Shown here: in pieces, positions 15,141 through 23,761 of the stretch
Layout of the letters: each line of letters starts with the position of its first letter
Position numbering within the stretch: the stretch's first letter is position 1
Virus record (IMG/VR): IMGVR_UViG_3300004448_000083
Span: 1 to 30,507 of that record
Origin: a virus
DNA: 30,507 nt
Reading direction: 5' to 3' (one strand)
Program-made: the position numbers and the translations under genes
The notes under the pieces: model-generated
Database searches by the model: none
Told to the model about the DNA's origin: nothing
The model's input: the letters and a program-made list of their open reading frames with translations, nothing else

Positions 15141-17693
15141 TCATAGGTGTCCGTATTTGTTCAAAAAATACCCATTAACGGCATTGCGGGCTATATGATT
15201 CGCACCACCAAGACCGTATATCAAAACTTCTGCTACTCTAAAATCAGCCACCGAACCACCGCCAGACCCCGATATTGAGGTATTGGGGGGATTTGCGGCA
15301 TTGAAAGAAGCGGCGGTATCTCCACCAAACAAAGAAACAAAACCGCTTAAATCGGCTGAAACGCCAGCACTACCGCCCGCATAGGTGTGAACCAAAACGC
15401 CTCGATGAAAAATGTAGATATTTCTTGTTTGCGGATCTAAAGAGATTTCAACAAGCAGTGTGCTTTGAGTTGTTGCGGATGGAGATACCGTTGCCGCACC
15501 TGCACCGGGGCCGTTGATGAAATAGGTTCCTCCGCCCGTTTCAATGATTGTTGTTGAAGCAGGGGTTCCTGTGGCGTTGTCGGCCCCAAAAAAGATTGTT
15601 GCCGCACCGGATCGCCATACGGGGCGAATGTATGCAAAAACAGACCATCCCGCTTGCGTATCCGCAGTGACAAAGGCATTTGCATTCCCGCTTGCATTAC
15701 CGAGCATAAAGAGCGCGACTGTGGTTGCTTTCAAACAATCATGGCCGTTAAAATAAGCCCCGTTTTCCTCCATGACCCATGTTCCTTTAGGATAAAAATT
15801 ATGTTTGAAATCAGCCGCCCCGTTTGCATCTAAACTGTTATTGTTTGAGTTGGTATCGACAAAAACGGTCGCTGTTGCCCCATTTGAATAATTCTGTGCG
15901 CCCGCATCTAAAACCGCAATAGGGGCAAATGTTCCTTCAGCCGAAAATATGGTTGGGGGGTCGGGGTTTTCCGAAGGGTCACTTGCCAAATTGCCTTCGA
16001 CCAAAACGCCGGTATCATTCACTAAATCGAGATAATTTGTTGGTTTTCGGCTTCTCGTAGCCATAAAATAAGCAGTGTTTTTTTCTCCGCTTTTGTCTTC
16101 AAAACGCTGTCCTTGGGTGAAAAAAGCGCGAGTATATGCGTCTTTAGGTCGGCCTGCTGTTCCTCCAGATGCTAAGTTAATTCCTTCGCTCGTCACATCA
16201 AGTAGCCGAGGGTTGGCGTTGGCGGCGGCTACGGTTCGATGATGCGATGTTGTGCCATCGTCAAGCACTAAGTCGCCGTTGCCTAATGTAAGCCAAACAG
16301 GTGTTCCATCGGCGTGATTATACAACAACCCTCTATCGGCAGGATCCCAACGATTAGCCGCCGAAGAATGTTCTGATTGAAGGAATACCGATGAACAAAT
16401 AATTTTGTCATTGGCAAAGTCCAAAGAATGTATCCGTATTCTTTCAACAGGGTTCTCGATAGGATTTAGAGGGCTGGTTTCACCTTCAACATTCAAACCG
16501 TTCAATTTTGTAGAAGGCGTGTTTGGTAGTCCTGTGACTGGATGGGTGCATGATTGATTGATTACTGCGTTTAGAATAGACTTTGAAACAGTGGATGAGG
16601 AACGATAGCCAACAGATGTTTGCGTGTATTCTTGAGAATCGCCAATTACAAATACTTGGCTTGATTCAACATATCGAACTCGAACCTCATAAGGCGAAAG
16701 CCCTGTAATGTAAGCACCAAGCAATTCAATACCCTTGAACGAATCACTTACACCCATTGATGTTCCGTTGTGTGTTGGAGGATCGTAAATCCTAAAAGAA
16801 CCTAATGCACTTGGGCCGCCTCGGTCAAAGTCATAACCAATCAATACAAACGGCGTGTCAATTTTGCCATCGTGAAGCCCTGCGCCGTCTTTTGATTGAG
16901 AAGGCGATGCTTCAAAAGCGTTATCGAAGAAATGGATTTTAGGTATTTTTATGTCATCATTGAAATCCCAAAGCCCAATTGTCGCATCTTGTAAAGACAA
17001 TGGCTGAACAGTAGGCGCAGTAATACCCCTGTTTATACGGACACTTTCAATTACCCCTCGGAATTCTCCACCCCGACCGCCAATATACAAATCCGAAGAA
17101 TCATTCTTTAACAGCCGTTGTTCTCCCAAATTTAACTTAGCAACCAAATCTCCATTGACAAACAATTTCAATTCAACGCCAGTGTATTGAGCCGTAATGA
17201 GCATTAACGGTTGTTCTCCAAGCCTTAAATCGGAGGGGGAATACAAAGCCGTATCGGTCGCTGATGTCATTTGATCTGCACCACTCCAAGGAACAGCAGT
17301 ATTCACATTGTATGTTGTTTGAGCCGTATAAAAGCCATCAATAGTTTCAACGCCAAAAACAATTTCACCAACGCCCCAAGGTTCACCGACCTTCAAAATG
17401 AAACAACCGGGCTTCTCTACAACAACGCCGCCAGAATCAGGGATTATGAAAGCGTCTATTGTAAAGTCATTAAAAATGGCATTCAGTGAATTACTTTGAT
17501 TTGGTAAATGCAAACGGCCAATTTTGGTAGCGTGACTTTTTCGAGTAGTAGTTGTAGGTGATGGATTTGTTGCATCATAGGCGGGGCCAAGCAAATCAAC
17601 GCCAGATTCACGATATTGCCCCGTAGGAACAACAATGCCATCAGTCACGCCGTTAAAGCGAATTGCTTGACTTTTGATTAAGTGAACGCCCAC
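15141..17693 (-). CDS. Tail-tip protein with two LamG/concanavalin-like domains, 850 aa
   Basis: The 850-residue protein starts at GTG 17693, immediately after the preceding TAA (17696-17694), with GGTGGGA six bases upstream. The first LamG-like domain spans about residues 8-245: AIRFNGVTDGIVVP, FTIDAFIIPD, LKLFVNGDLVAKLNLG, DLYIGGRGGEFRGVIESVRI, IGLWDFND. The second spans about 634-850: AYFNGHDCL, WSVFAYIRPVW, TRNIYIFHRGVLVHTYAGG, VAEVLIYGLGG, GYFLNKYG. The second domain ends like the LamG module of the 2508-residue protein, which suggests duplication. Such folds often bind glycans, so adsorption to a surface glycan or S-layer is a reasonable inference. It follows the distal-tail gene, consistent with the tail tip. 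Confidence 0.72.
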   Translation of the reverse strand: MGVHLIKSQAIRFNGVTDGIVVPTGQYRESGVDLLGPAYDATNPSPTTTTRKSHATKIGRLHLPNQSNSLNAIFNDFTIDAFIIPDSGGVVVEKPGCFILKVGEPWGVGEIVFGVETIDGFYTAQTTYNVNTAVPWSGADQMTSATDTALYSPSDLRLGEQPLMLITAQYTGVELKLFVNGDLVAKLNLGEQRLLKNDSSDLYIGGRGGEFRGVIESVRINRGITAPTVQPLSLQDATIGLWDFNDDIKIPKIHFFDNAFEASPSQSKDGAGLHDGKIDTPFVLIGYDFDRGGPSALGSFRIYDPPTHNGTSMGVSDSFKGIELLGAYITGLSPYEVRVRYVESSQVFVIGDSQEYTQTSVGYRSSSTVSKSILNAVINQSCTHPVTGLPNTPSTKLNGLNVEGETSPLNPIENPVERIRIHSLDFANDKIICSSVFLQSEHSSAANRWDPADRGLLYNHADGTPVWLTLGNGDLVLDDGTTSHHRTVAAANANPRLLDVTSEGINLASGGTAGRPKDAYTRAFFTQGQRFEDKSGEKNTAYFMATRSRKPTNYLDLVNDTGVLVEGNLASDPSENPDPPTIFSAEGTFAPIAVLDAGAQNYSNGATATVFVDTNSNNNSLDANGAADFKHNFYPKGTWVMEENGAYFNGHDCLKATTVALFMLGNASGNANAFVTADTQAGWSVFAYIRPVWRSGAATIFFGADNATGTPASTTIIETGGGTYFINGPGAGAATVSPSATTQSTLLVEISLDPQTRNIYIFHRGVLVHTYAGGSAGVSADLSGFVSLFGGDTAASFNAANPPNTSISGSGGGSVADFRVAEVLIYGLGGANHIARNAVNGYFLNKYGHL

Positions 17694-18932
17694 TTAAATT
17701 CCCACCATTTGTTCGACGGCGGCGAGGGATAATGAATATGTCCACACTGAATCCCCCGCTTCGTATGAAGGTTCAAATGAAGTTAAAACGGCAGGGATGG
17801 CGATTCCTTGTTTGAAAAATGGATTTGGCCGCACCAATGCACCATTTACGGTATCGGTTGGATCATATTCGCTGGTGTTTGTCACTGCCGGAAAATCAGT
17901 GCCGGGGCCAGACGGTAGGATAAATTGACGAAGAATGCGAGAACCAGTTGAAGACGATGCCAAAGACTCATACGGTATTCGGACTCCAACAATGTATTTT
18001 TGAACAACCTTACTTTCCCCTATTTGTAAAAATTTAGAGGTATCAATAGAAGAGATTGAATCTGGCAAGTCCACCAAACCACCTGCTAAGACTTGAGGGT
18101 TAATCAAAGCACCACCCGCACTTGAATTCATAATGATATTCATTAGGTCTTGGAGTTTATCGCCTCTTGTCGATTTTGAAGATGCTTTGCCTCCACTCAT
18201 ATTTGAAACCATAAATTGACGATCCCAATTACCCGGTGAACCGTTGGTGTCTTTGCTTTTAGCAACCGAAACATTGCCTGCTTCTCCAACAAATATATTC
18301 TTTATTTCAATTTTCTCATCGGTCACGCTACTGCCTTGTATTGCTGTTGAAAGGGTTTGTTGTTGTCCGGCTGAACGCGTAGTTGTAAAAATAGAAGGGA
18401 ATGTGACTGTCGAAGTATTGACTTTAACGCTGGCGTTTGAAAGAGCAGTATTTATTGCGTCTGAAATGCCTTTAGTGTTTGAAGTATTATCAATACGGAC
18501 ATTGATGATGCTTTTTGTCGCCACAGTGTTGCTCACAGCCCCATTTGTCAATCGAATGGTTATATTCTCGCCTAAACCGGCATTTACTTGCCCTGCGCTT
18601 TGAAATGTAAATTGCGCCCCATAAGATCCGGCAAGCAAAAAAGCCCATGAAATGTAAAAATTCCGCCAAGTGATGACCGGCGAGGATTGAGATATACCCA
18701 TTGACAAATCTATTGTCATTGATGCACCAGACCCTCCACTTGCTTCTTCATCATCGGTCAAAATGCCGTCAATTCTAATTGCTACGCTTGTCGAATTCAT
18801 ATCAATACCGGCTCTTACCGCAATAACTGGTATTGCTTGCACTGCCACTGCACGATTGAATCCAAATGAAATTGTTCCAGCGTCTAATTCAATAACGCTA
18901 CTGTCGCGCCGAAGCAATTGGATTTTAGGCAT
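17694..18932 (-). CDS. Putative distal tail / tail-tip protein following the tape measure, 412 aa
   Basis: ATG 18932 shares its A with the preceding TGA (TGATG) and has GGGAGGGG six bases upstream; a TTG one codon earlier is less well placed. The N-terminal third has strand-like repeats (VIELDAGTISFGFNR, VAIRIDGILTD, SMTIDLSMG). The middle (about 90-240) is Ser/Thr/Asn-rich. The end reads IPAVLTSFEPSY then WTYSLSLAAVEQM, a beta hairpin-like closure. In siphoviruses the gene after the tape measure commonly encodes the distal tail protein that joins tube and hub. I base the call on position, length and beta-rich composition; no family signature is recognised. Confidence 0.6.
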   Translation of the reverse strand: MPKIQLLRRDSSVIELDAGTISFGFNRAVAVQAIPVIAVRAGIDMNSTSVAIRIDGILTDDEEASGGSGASMTIDLSMGISQSSPVITWRNFYISWAFLLAGSYGAQFTFQSAGQVNAGLGENITIRLTNGAVSNTVATKSIINVRIDNTSNTKGISDAINTALSNASVKVNTSTVTFPSIFTTTRSAGQQQTLSTAIQGSSVTDEKIEIKNIFVGEAGNVSVAKSKDTNGSPGNWDRQFMVSNMSGGKASSKSTRGDKLQDLMNIIMNSSAGGALINPQVLAGGLVDLPDSISSIDTSKFLQIGESKVVQKYIVGVRIPYESLASSSTGSRILRQFILPSGPGTDFPAVTNTSEYDPTDTVNGALVRPNPFFKQGIAIPAVLTSFEPSYEAGDSVWTYSLSLAAVEQMVGI

Positions 18933-20425
18933 CAAATACCCCTCCCAAATCCACTTTGCCGAGATCGATTGCGGAATGTTCTTGCGACTTCTTGGCTTAC
19001 TTTCTTGGCAATATCATTGGCATTACCGCCGCCGCTTACATTGATATTAACGGTGATGTTATCGCCGCCTCCGCCGCCTTTCATAGCACCTTTGATTTCA
19101 ACCGGTATTGTTCGACCGTTTGGCAAAGGAACAACCGCTTCCGTTCCGTGAAGGGTAGCCGCATAGCCGCTACTTGGCCCTGAAGCAATTCCTCCATCCG
19201 AGAACCCAAGGCCGGTCATTATGCCCCCCCCTAAATCAGATAAGCCACCAAACATATCTCCTATAAATTCGCCAACCCCTTCAATCATATCGACCAATGG
19301 TTGAAAGAATTTAGTTAAATTGTCTATCATCCCTTTGAAAAGACTTGTCACTTTGCCAAAGACTCCTTTTACAATCCCTCCAACGCTTTCAAAATGTTTC
19401 AATGCGCCTTCAAAATCGCCACTAAAAAAGGCAATTATCCCCCGCCACATGGCTATAAGCACTCTAAATGCGCCAACAACAAGCACCATAATTATACCTA
19501 TTGCCTTCGCTAATGCCTTCCAATAGTCTTCTGTTTTACTGTAAAACCAGCCAATATAACGGATTAAAAGACCAATAATTACAGCCGAAACTTTGATGAT
19601 AAAACCAGCCAATTCTGCTACAAAGGAAAATAATTCGACAACAAAATCAATAATGCCGGATTCAAACAAGAATGCAACAAAGGTATTGACAAAGGATTGA
19701 ATTGCCGCTAATGTAGAGCCGCCAGTCACGCCCACTGCTTCAAGTTGGGCCATGATGAATCCAAAGCCCCAAATAAGGCTTTCAAAGACACCTCCAACCG
19801 CATCAATTATTGCTTGCAGTTGGCCTCCTTCGCCCATCATTGTAAAAATCTCCATGTATCCAACAGCGATTACTGCATATACCTGAAGAACCAAAGCCAT
19901 GAATTGAACAACGCCGCCAATTAACATCCCAAGTGGGCCAAGTATAGGTGAAAAGTCAAGACTCATAATGGTTTCAACAACCCCTTTACCTGCTTCGATC
20001 ACAGATGCCAAAGCGTTTTTTAAGCCATCAATCATATCCGTCGTTCCCGGCATCACCGAATCCATATTGGCAAAAGAACCCGCCATTAAAAATACAATAC
20101 CGACAAAGGCCATGATTATGCCAATTATGATCGTAATCGAAAGGATTAGGCTACGGAAATTCAATACTGTTGCGCCAGTTGCTTTTGTTAAAGCATCAAT
20201 GCCCGCCGCACTGTCTTCTACGGGCTTCGCAACAGCCTCTAATGCTTCTCCAAAAGTTTGAACGCCTTGTTGCATTTTTAGCCACAGATCCATAAATGGG
20301 CCAAAGGTTTTATGCAGTAATTTGTATTTCAAAGCAAGTAATTGCACACCTTTAGTATGCTTTTTCATTGGCACATTTGCTTTGGCAAACATGTTGAGGT
20401 AATCGGTGTATGATTGGTCGGCCAT
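18932..20425 (-). CDS. Tape measure protein, 497 aa
   Basis: The tape measure fixes tail length and is ejected ahead of DNA. The 497-residue protein starts at ATG 20425, with GGGAGGA six bases upstream and two bases after the chaperone stop. It has an N-terminal helical region (20-85), then long hydrophobic stretches at about 87-118, 157-190, 242-293 and 305-333, typical of tape measures that insert into membranes. After about residue 450 there is a Gly-rich end (GGGGDNITVNINVSGGG) and a basic Arg/Phe tail, also common in this family. It directly follows the two chaperone ORFs, the near-universal position. At roughly 0.15 nm per residue, the length predicts a tail of about 75 nm (inference). 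Confidence 0.88.
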   Translation of the reverse strand: MADQSYTDYLNMFAKANVPMKKHTKGVQLLALKYKLLHKTFGPFMDLWLKMQQGVQTFGEALEAVAKPVEDSAAGIDALTKATGATVLNFRSLILSITIIIGIIMAFVGIVFLMAGSFANMDSVMPGTTDMIDGLKNALASVIEAGKGVVETIMSLDFSPILGPLGMLIGGVVQFMALVLQVYAVIAVGYMEIFTMMGEGGQLQAIIDAVGGVFESLIWGFGFIMAQLEAVGVTGGSTLAAIQSFVNTFVAFLFESGIIDFVVELFSFVAELAGFIIKVSAVIIGLLIRYIGWFYSKTEDYWKALAKAIGIIMVLVVGAFRVLIAMWRGIIAFFSGDFEGALKHFESVGGIVKGVFGKVTSLFKGMIDNLTKFFQPLVDMIEGVGEFIGDMFGGLSDLGGGIMTGLGFSDGGIASGPSSGYAATLHGTEAVVPLPNGRTIPVEIKGAMKGGGGGDNITVNINVSGGGNANDIAKKVSQEVARTFRNRSRQSGFGRGI

Positions 20426-20427
20426 TG

Positions 20428-20769
20428 TTATTCCTCCCTTATGTCCTGATTCATACGCTCAAAGAAATCTCCGAGGCTCGCGCTGTCGCTTGTTGTTCGT
20501 AGTGGCCTCCCGTTTTTAGCACCACCGCTTATATTGCTTTTCCGTTGAGCGTCTTTTTGCACTTTTTCCATTGCTTCACTTTTCAATTCATTAGCGATAG
20601 TGACGAAGTGATAGTCCAACATCACCCGTTCAACAGGTTGATTATCCCACATGTGGGGCGGGCAATTGAAATGTGTTCCAAGAACAAATGTGATGGTTTG
20701 AAAGGCCAAAAGAGATTGTTCGGTCGGCCCTATGTGCTTTGGCATGTCGCCATTGATGACGGCCTTCAA
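20428..20769 (-). CDS. Second tail assembly chaperone ORF, probably made as a -1 frameshift extension (gpT-like)
   Basis: The frame is open past its only nearby start (TTG 20769, no Shine-Dalgarno sequence) and continues upstream through the end of the preceding ORF, joining it at a CCCTTTG heptamer (20787-20793). After a -1 shift the junction would read GDSPL then GLSHDDLKAVINGDMPKHIG, giving a fusion of about 237 residues. Visible features are HFNCPPHMWDNQPVERVM and a charged helical region (ELKSEAMEKVQKDAQRK), which fit the helical C-terminal part of a tail chaperone. In lambda-type tails the long form binds the tape measure while tube protein is recruited. Its location immediately before the tape measure fits. 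Independent initiation at the TTG cannot be excluded. Confidence 0.8.
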   Translation of the reverse strand: MKAVINGDMPKHIGPTEQSLLAFQTITFVLGTHFNCPPHMWDNQPVERVMLDYHFVTIANELKSEAMEKVQKDAQRKSNISGGAKNGRPLRTTSDSASLGDFFERMNQDIREE

Positions 20770-20780
20770 ATCATCATGGC

Positions 20781-21140
20781 TTAAGCCAAAGGGGAGTCGC
20801 CGCCTGCAAAGGATCCAATAATCTCAAAAATGCTTGGCAATACCGTTTGAATTACAGAACCCACATCGGGATGCAAATTTAGCAATTCTTCTTTTGACAT
20901 TAGCGGCTCGGTTTTGTCAATGCAATTAGTGAATACATAACGCCAGTAGCCGCCCAAATCAATTTTTGGTGCAACATTGCCGCTATCGTCACTGCCTGAA
21001 AAATCAACGAATCTCGACAATGCTTCTTGTTGCTGGATCCATGAAATAGGCTTAACATAAACAATTAAAGTGCCTTTTGGGGTATCTAATTCGTGACGAA
21101 TAGATTCCGTCGTAAGTATAAAATCACTCTTCAACGCCAT
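20781..21140 (-). CDS. Tail assembly chaperone (gpG-like), 119 aa
   Basis: The 119-residue protein starts at ATG 21140, overlapping the previous gene by 17 nt. It has a beta-rich first third (SDFILTTESIRHEL, TLIVYVKPISW) and a helical remainder (IQQQEALSRFVDF, YWRYVFTNCI, KEELLNLHPDVGSVIQTVLPSIFEII). This alternation, the length and the position between the tube and tape measure match the short tail assembly chaperone of long-tailed phages. Its stop TAA (20783-20781) comes one codon after a C CCT TTG slippery heptamer in this frame. The short product therefore ends there, and a minority of ribosomes would read on into the second ORF. Confidence 0.82.
   Translation of the reverse strand: MALKSDFILTTESIRHELDTPKGTLIVYVKPISWIQQQEALSRFVDFSGSDDSGNVAPKIDLGGYWRYVFTNCIDKTEPLMSKEELLNLHPDVGSVIQTVLPSIFEIIGSFAGGDSPLA
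20787..20793 (-). promoter_or_regulatory. Probable -1 programmed ribosomal frameshift site (slippery heptamer C CCT TTG)
   Basis: On the minus strand the zero-frame codons are TCC CCT TTG GCT TAA, containing C CCT TTG. This is an X XXY YYZ heptamer (CCC TTT G), the same form as the lambda G GGA AAG site, placed one codon before the stop. The -1 frame is open from well before this point to the end of the second chaperone ORF. A Shine-Dalgarno-like AGGCGG lies about 6 nt upstream. About 10 nt downstream a 7-bp stem (one G-U pair, 9-nt loop; plus positions 20754-20776) can form. The motif and the open frame are seen; use of the site is inferred. Confidence 0.75.
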
Positions 21141-21504
21141 CTTCGCTCTCTCCTTCGCTCTCCGCTTCGGTTTCTTCAGTGGCGTTGTTGTCGTTTTCGA
21201 TCAAGCGAGCAATAAGTTCAGCCTTTGTCCCAGATACGGTCAAATCCCTTTGCTTCAATAGAACGCGTAGTTCAGTGACATTGGATTGAGAATACGGCCC
21301 TTCATCGGGCAGTTCTACATCCAACACTGCTGTTTCTTCAAGAGGGAGAATGTTGCCGGAGGAATTGCCTAAGTCGGCCATTGGTATATGCAAGCGCACA
21401 TTATCGCATGGCAATCCCGGCCCTGCTTCAATTCTATTCCCAAATATAGTCCAATCGAGGGCTACACGAACCCCATTTACTGTCACTGTTCCGCTTAATC
21501 GCAT
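21124..21504 (-). CDS. Tail-module protein with SAP-like helix pair, 126 aa
   Basis: The 126-residue protein starts at ATG 21504, with GAGGTTG six bases upstream. Residues 1-70 are beta-type (LSGTVTVNGVRVALDWTIFG, VRLHIPMADLG, AVLDVELPDE). Residues about 74-103 read VTELRVLLKQRDLTVSG then TKAELIARLIEN, the helix-turn-helix pattern of SAP motifs, which in many proteins bind DNA. The last 20 residues are almost all acidic (EETEAESEGESEDGVEE). It lies between the tube gene and the first chaperone. A structural or assembly role is inferred from the position. The acidic tail could be a protein-interaction or charge-mimic element. Confidence 0.68.
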   Translation of the reverse strand: MRLSGTVTVNGVRVALDWTIFGNRIEAGPGLPCDNVRLHIPMADLGNSSGNILPLEETAVLDVELPDEGPYSQSNVTELRVLLKQRDLTVSGTKAELIARLIENDNNATEETEAESEGESEDGVEE

Positions 21505-21539
21505 ATTCTACAACCTCTTGTTATCCCTCTTAAAGGCTC

Positions 21540-23747
21540 TCATAGGGTGAGATATGGGCTTGTTTCAGTGATTTTCATGTGCCGAACAATAAGTTCAACC
21601 TCCACTGTCACAGCCCCCTTATCGTCGGGGAGTTGATGATCGGCCTTGGCAATGGTGTAATCCTCTACTGTGATTACCGCACTTTGGCGTGTTGCCCCTG
21701 AACCGGGTTTGTTCAAACGAATTACGATGTCGTTTGTGTTTTTATGATGTCGGCGGGTTCTTAATTGATCCCATAGCCGGTCGTCTTCGATGATTGCCGA
21801 GAAGGAAAAGGTGTAATTCCTTTGAGCCTCGGTAATATCAGTTGCGAATTGGGTTCCTCCGTGTTGGACTTGATCTGTATCGGCTGATGCGCCTTCATAT
21901 CCTCGGATATACCAGCGAGCAGTATTGCCGTTATTCACGCCAATGTTAAAAGAAGTTCCTCGGAGAACATTTTGTCCGAAAATTTCAATGCTCATGTCTT
22001 GAAACAAATACGGCTTCTCGCCATCGACTGCAATGCCTGATGCTTTACGATTAACTGCGCTATTTGCAGTGTTCTCAAACATTCGATGTGGATAGAATTT
22101 GTTTGCAGTATCGGTGTAGTGCCGTGTTGCTTCATAGTCGAGAGAGATTTTCAATTCGCCCTCCGTATCGGCTTCAAGGCTTGCACTGTTAATTTTACAG
22201 CCATTGTAAAGGCGTAGCAATTGTTCAGCACCACCAGATGAAACAGTTGGTGTATCGGAATGGGTTGCCGTATCATCGGTTCGGCGGAACGATTGTTCAA
22301 CCATAAAGGTCGGCAAATGGGTGTGGCCGTAAATGGTGTGTTCTACTCCAAAGGATAGTCCCTTTGTTGTTGCGTCAATGTGCGGGCTACCTCGCTTATT
22401 ATCGGTGAGGTATGCGATTCTTTCAAGGCCACATGAAGCGACGAGGTGAGGGAATAACAAAGGCTGTTCAATGTAAATGTAGTCGCCACTGGCCGCAATA
22501 ACTCGACGGATTTCATGCTTATGGATGGAGGGCAAGGTCGCATCAGAACCGGGAATTTCTACGGTGTCTTTGTCAATGAGTTGCACATAGTCGCCAACAG
22601 TGAATTTTGCTCTAATTGTTGCACCGACATTTATTCTTGTATCTCCAACAGCGAGATCCACTGAACCGTTGATTGGTGCTAAAATATACACGACTTTGCC
22701 AGCAGTTCTACAAATCGCCATTGCGCCAGTATCAATATCGGCGCAACCGCTAAGTCGAGTGGGAGTGCCTAATGCCGTGTAAGACCCGTATAATACCAAG
22801 CCAGCCGCACTTAATGTTTTGAATACTCCGCCTGTGGTTCTAACGACTTCATGTGTTTCAGCAAAATTGCTTGTATCGGCGTTGATTGTTGTTGGATCGC
22901 CCCCTGCGGTCTTTGCACCCAAAAGTGCGTTTTTGCCGTCTAAATTGGTAGCCCCTGTCGCCGTAGTAGTTGAAAGAGCCGAAAGAGTATCAATTGTTGT
23001 TCCTTCAAATTCTTGAGCCGCATATACTTTTGTTGCGTCTTTGTTATTCAATTGACTACCGACCGTCAATGTATTATCCGACGCAACATGCACGAATTCG
23101 CCCTTGCTTCTTGCACTATGGCCGCCAGGGGCGTATTTCACCCAGCGTAGCGTATGAGCGTTTAGATTCATGCTACCGCCACTAAGAGTTTCTCGCCCAC
23201 TGGTGAGGACATTCACATCTCGACCCATGCCAACAATGTGTTGCTTTCGCACATCAATTTCAGGCTCAGGAAGAGAAAAAGAATTGAGCAAACCGAAGAA
23301 TTGGTCTGTCTTAACAAATTGCGCCGCATCAGTCATGGTGAAATCAGCAGTGGGGCATTGAACGCTGTCAATCGTGAGAATATCGGTTCCGGCGGCATTA
23401 CCCGCCCCCGTAAGCAAAGCCGGTTGAATGTTGATTGTCTTGTTGGTGGTATCGCTTGCCGTGATGTAAAATGTTCGGCGGGTTGTTGCGTAATAATCGA
23501 CTGATAAGCCACCGCTTGTAGTCCCTGATAGGCGGAGAATGCAACCAACGAGGGCATTATCGGGGAATTCAAGGGTTGTATCGACATAAGGTGATGCCGC
23601 ACCAAAAGTAATCACTGTGGTATTGGCTTGGGTGGCGTGAGGTGCATGAGCGAATCCTGTGCCGTCTCCAACACCATTAACCGTGAGTCCGGTTTCCATA
23701 CCCCATGAGATTTCTGCTAAGTCGCCCTTGTAAATTGTATTAACCAT
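21540..23747 (-). CDS. Major tail (tube) protein with large insertion, 735 aa
   Basis: The true start is ATG 23747: AGGTGA (23753-23758) lies five bases upstream. A longer frame from GTG 23756 would begin inside that Shine-Dalgarno sequence. The N-terminus (NTIYKGDLAEISWGMETG) and residues about 150-200 (FSLPEPEIDVRKQHIVGMGRDVNVL, SGRETLSGGSMNLN) follow the tube-protein pattern, as does the C-terminal part (INSASLEADTEGELKISLDY, YLFQDMSIEIFG, LRGTSFNIGVNNGN). The intervening residues of about 200-460 are extra beta-rich sequence, including GDYVQLIDKD. Usual tube proteins are 150-350 residues, so this one is expanded and probably carries domains on the outside of the tube. Gene order (after the terminator, before the chaperones) supports the call. 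Confidence 0.74.
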   Translation of the reverse strand: MVNTIYKGDLAEISWGMETGLTVNGVGDGTGFAHAPHATQANTTVITFGAASPYVDTTLEFPDNALVGCILRLSGTTSGGLSVDYYATTRRTFYITASDTTNKTINIQPALLTGAGNAAGTDILTIDSVQCPTADFTMTDAAQFVKTDQFFGLLNSFSLPEPEIDVRKQHIVGMGRDVNVLTSGRETLSGGSMNLNAHTLRWVKYAPGGHSARSKGEFVHVASDNTLTVGSQLNNKDATKVYAAQEFEGTTIDTLSALSTTTATGATNLDGKNALLGAKTAGGDPTTINADTSNFAETHEVVRTTGGVFKTLSAAGLVLYGSYTALGTPTRLSGCADIDTGAMAICRTAGKVVYILAPINGSVDLAVGDTRINVGATIRAKFTVGDYVQLIDKDTVEIPGSDATLPSIHKHEIRRVIAASGDYIYIEQPLLFPHLVASCGLERIAYLTDNKRGSPHIDATTKGLSFGVEHTIYGHTHLPTFMVEQSFRRTDDTATHSDTPTVSSGGAEQLLRLYNGCKINSASLEADTEGELKISLDYEATRHYTDTANKFYPHRMFENTANSAVNRKASGIAVDGEKPYLFQDMSIEIFGQNVLRGTSFNIGVNNGNTARWYIRGYEGASADTDQVQHGGTQFATDITEAQRNYTFSFSAIIEDDRLWDQLRTRRHHKNTNDIVIRLNKPGSGATRQSAVITVEDYTIAKADHQLPDDKGAVTVEVELIVRHMKITETSPYLTL

Positions 23748-23752
23748 TTTAT

Positions 23753-23758
23753 TCACCT
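23753..23758 (-). promoter_or_regulatory. AGGTGA ribosome binding site that decides the tail-tube start
   Basis: AGGTGA followed by five bases and ATG 23747. The same AGGTGA/GGTG with a 5-6 nt spacer recurs before several other genes here. This shows that the in-frame GTG at 23756, which is part of the motif, is not the start. Confidence 0.75.
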
Positions 23759-23761
23759 ATT

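Noticed and set aside
18244-18603. 119-codon plus-strand frame
   Set aside because: It lies wholly antisense to the distal tail gene; no start context and no recognisable protein features.
20784-20790. GGCTTAAGCC palindrome next to the slippery site (20778-20787) as a frameshift-stimulating hairpin
   Set aside because: It can form only a 3-bp stem with a 4-base loop, too weak. The 7-bp stem further downstream is a better candidate.
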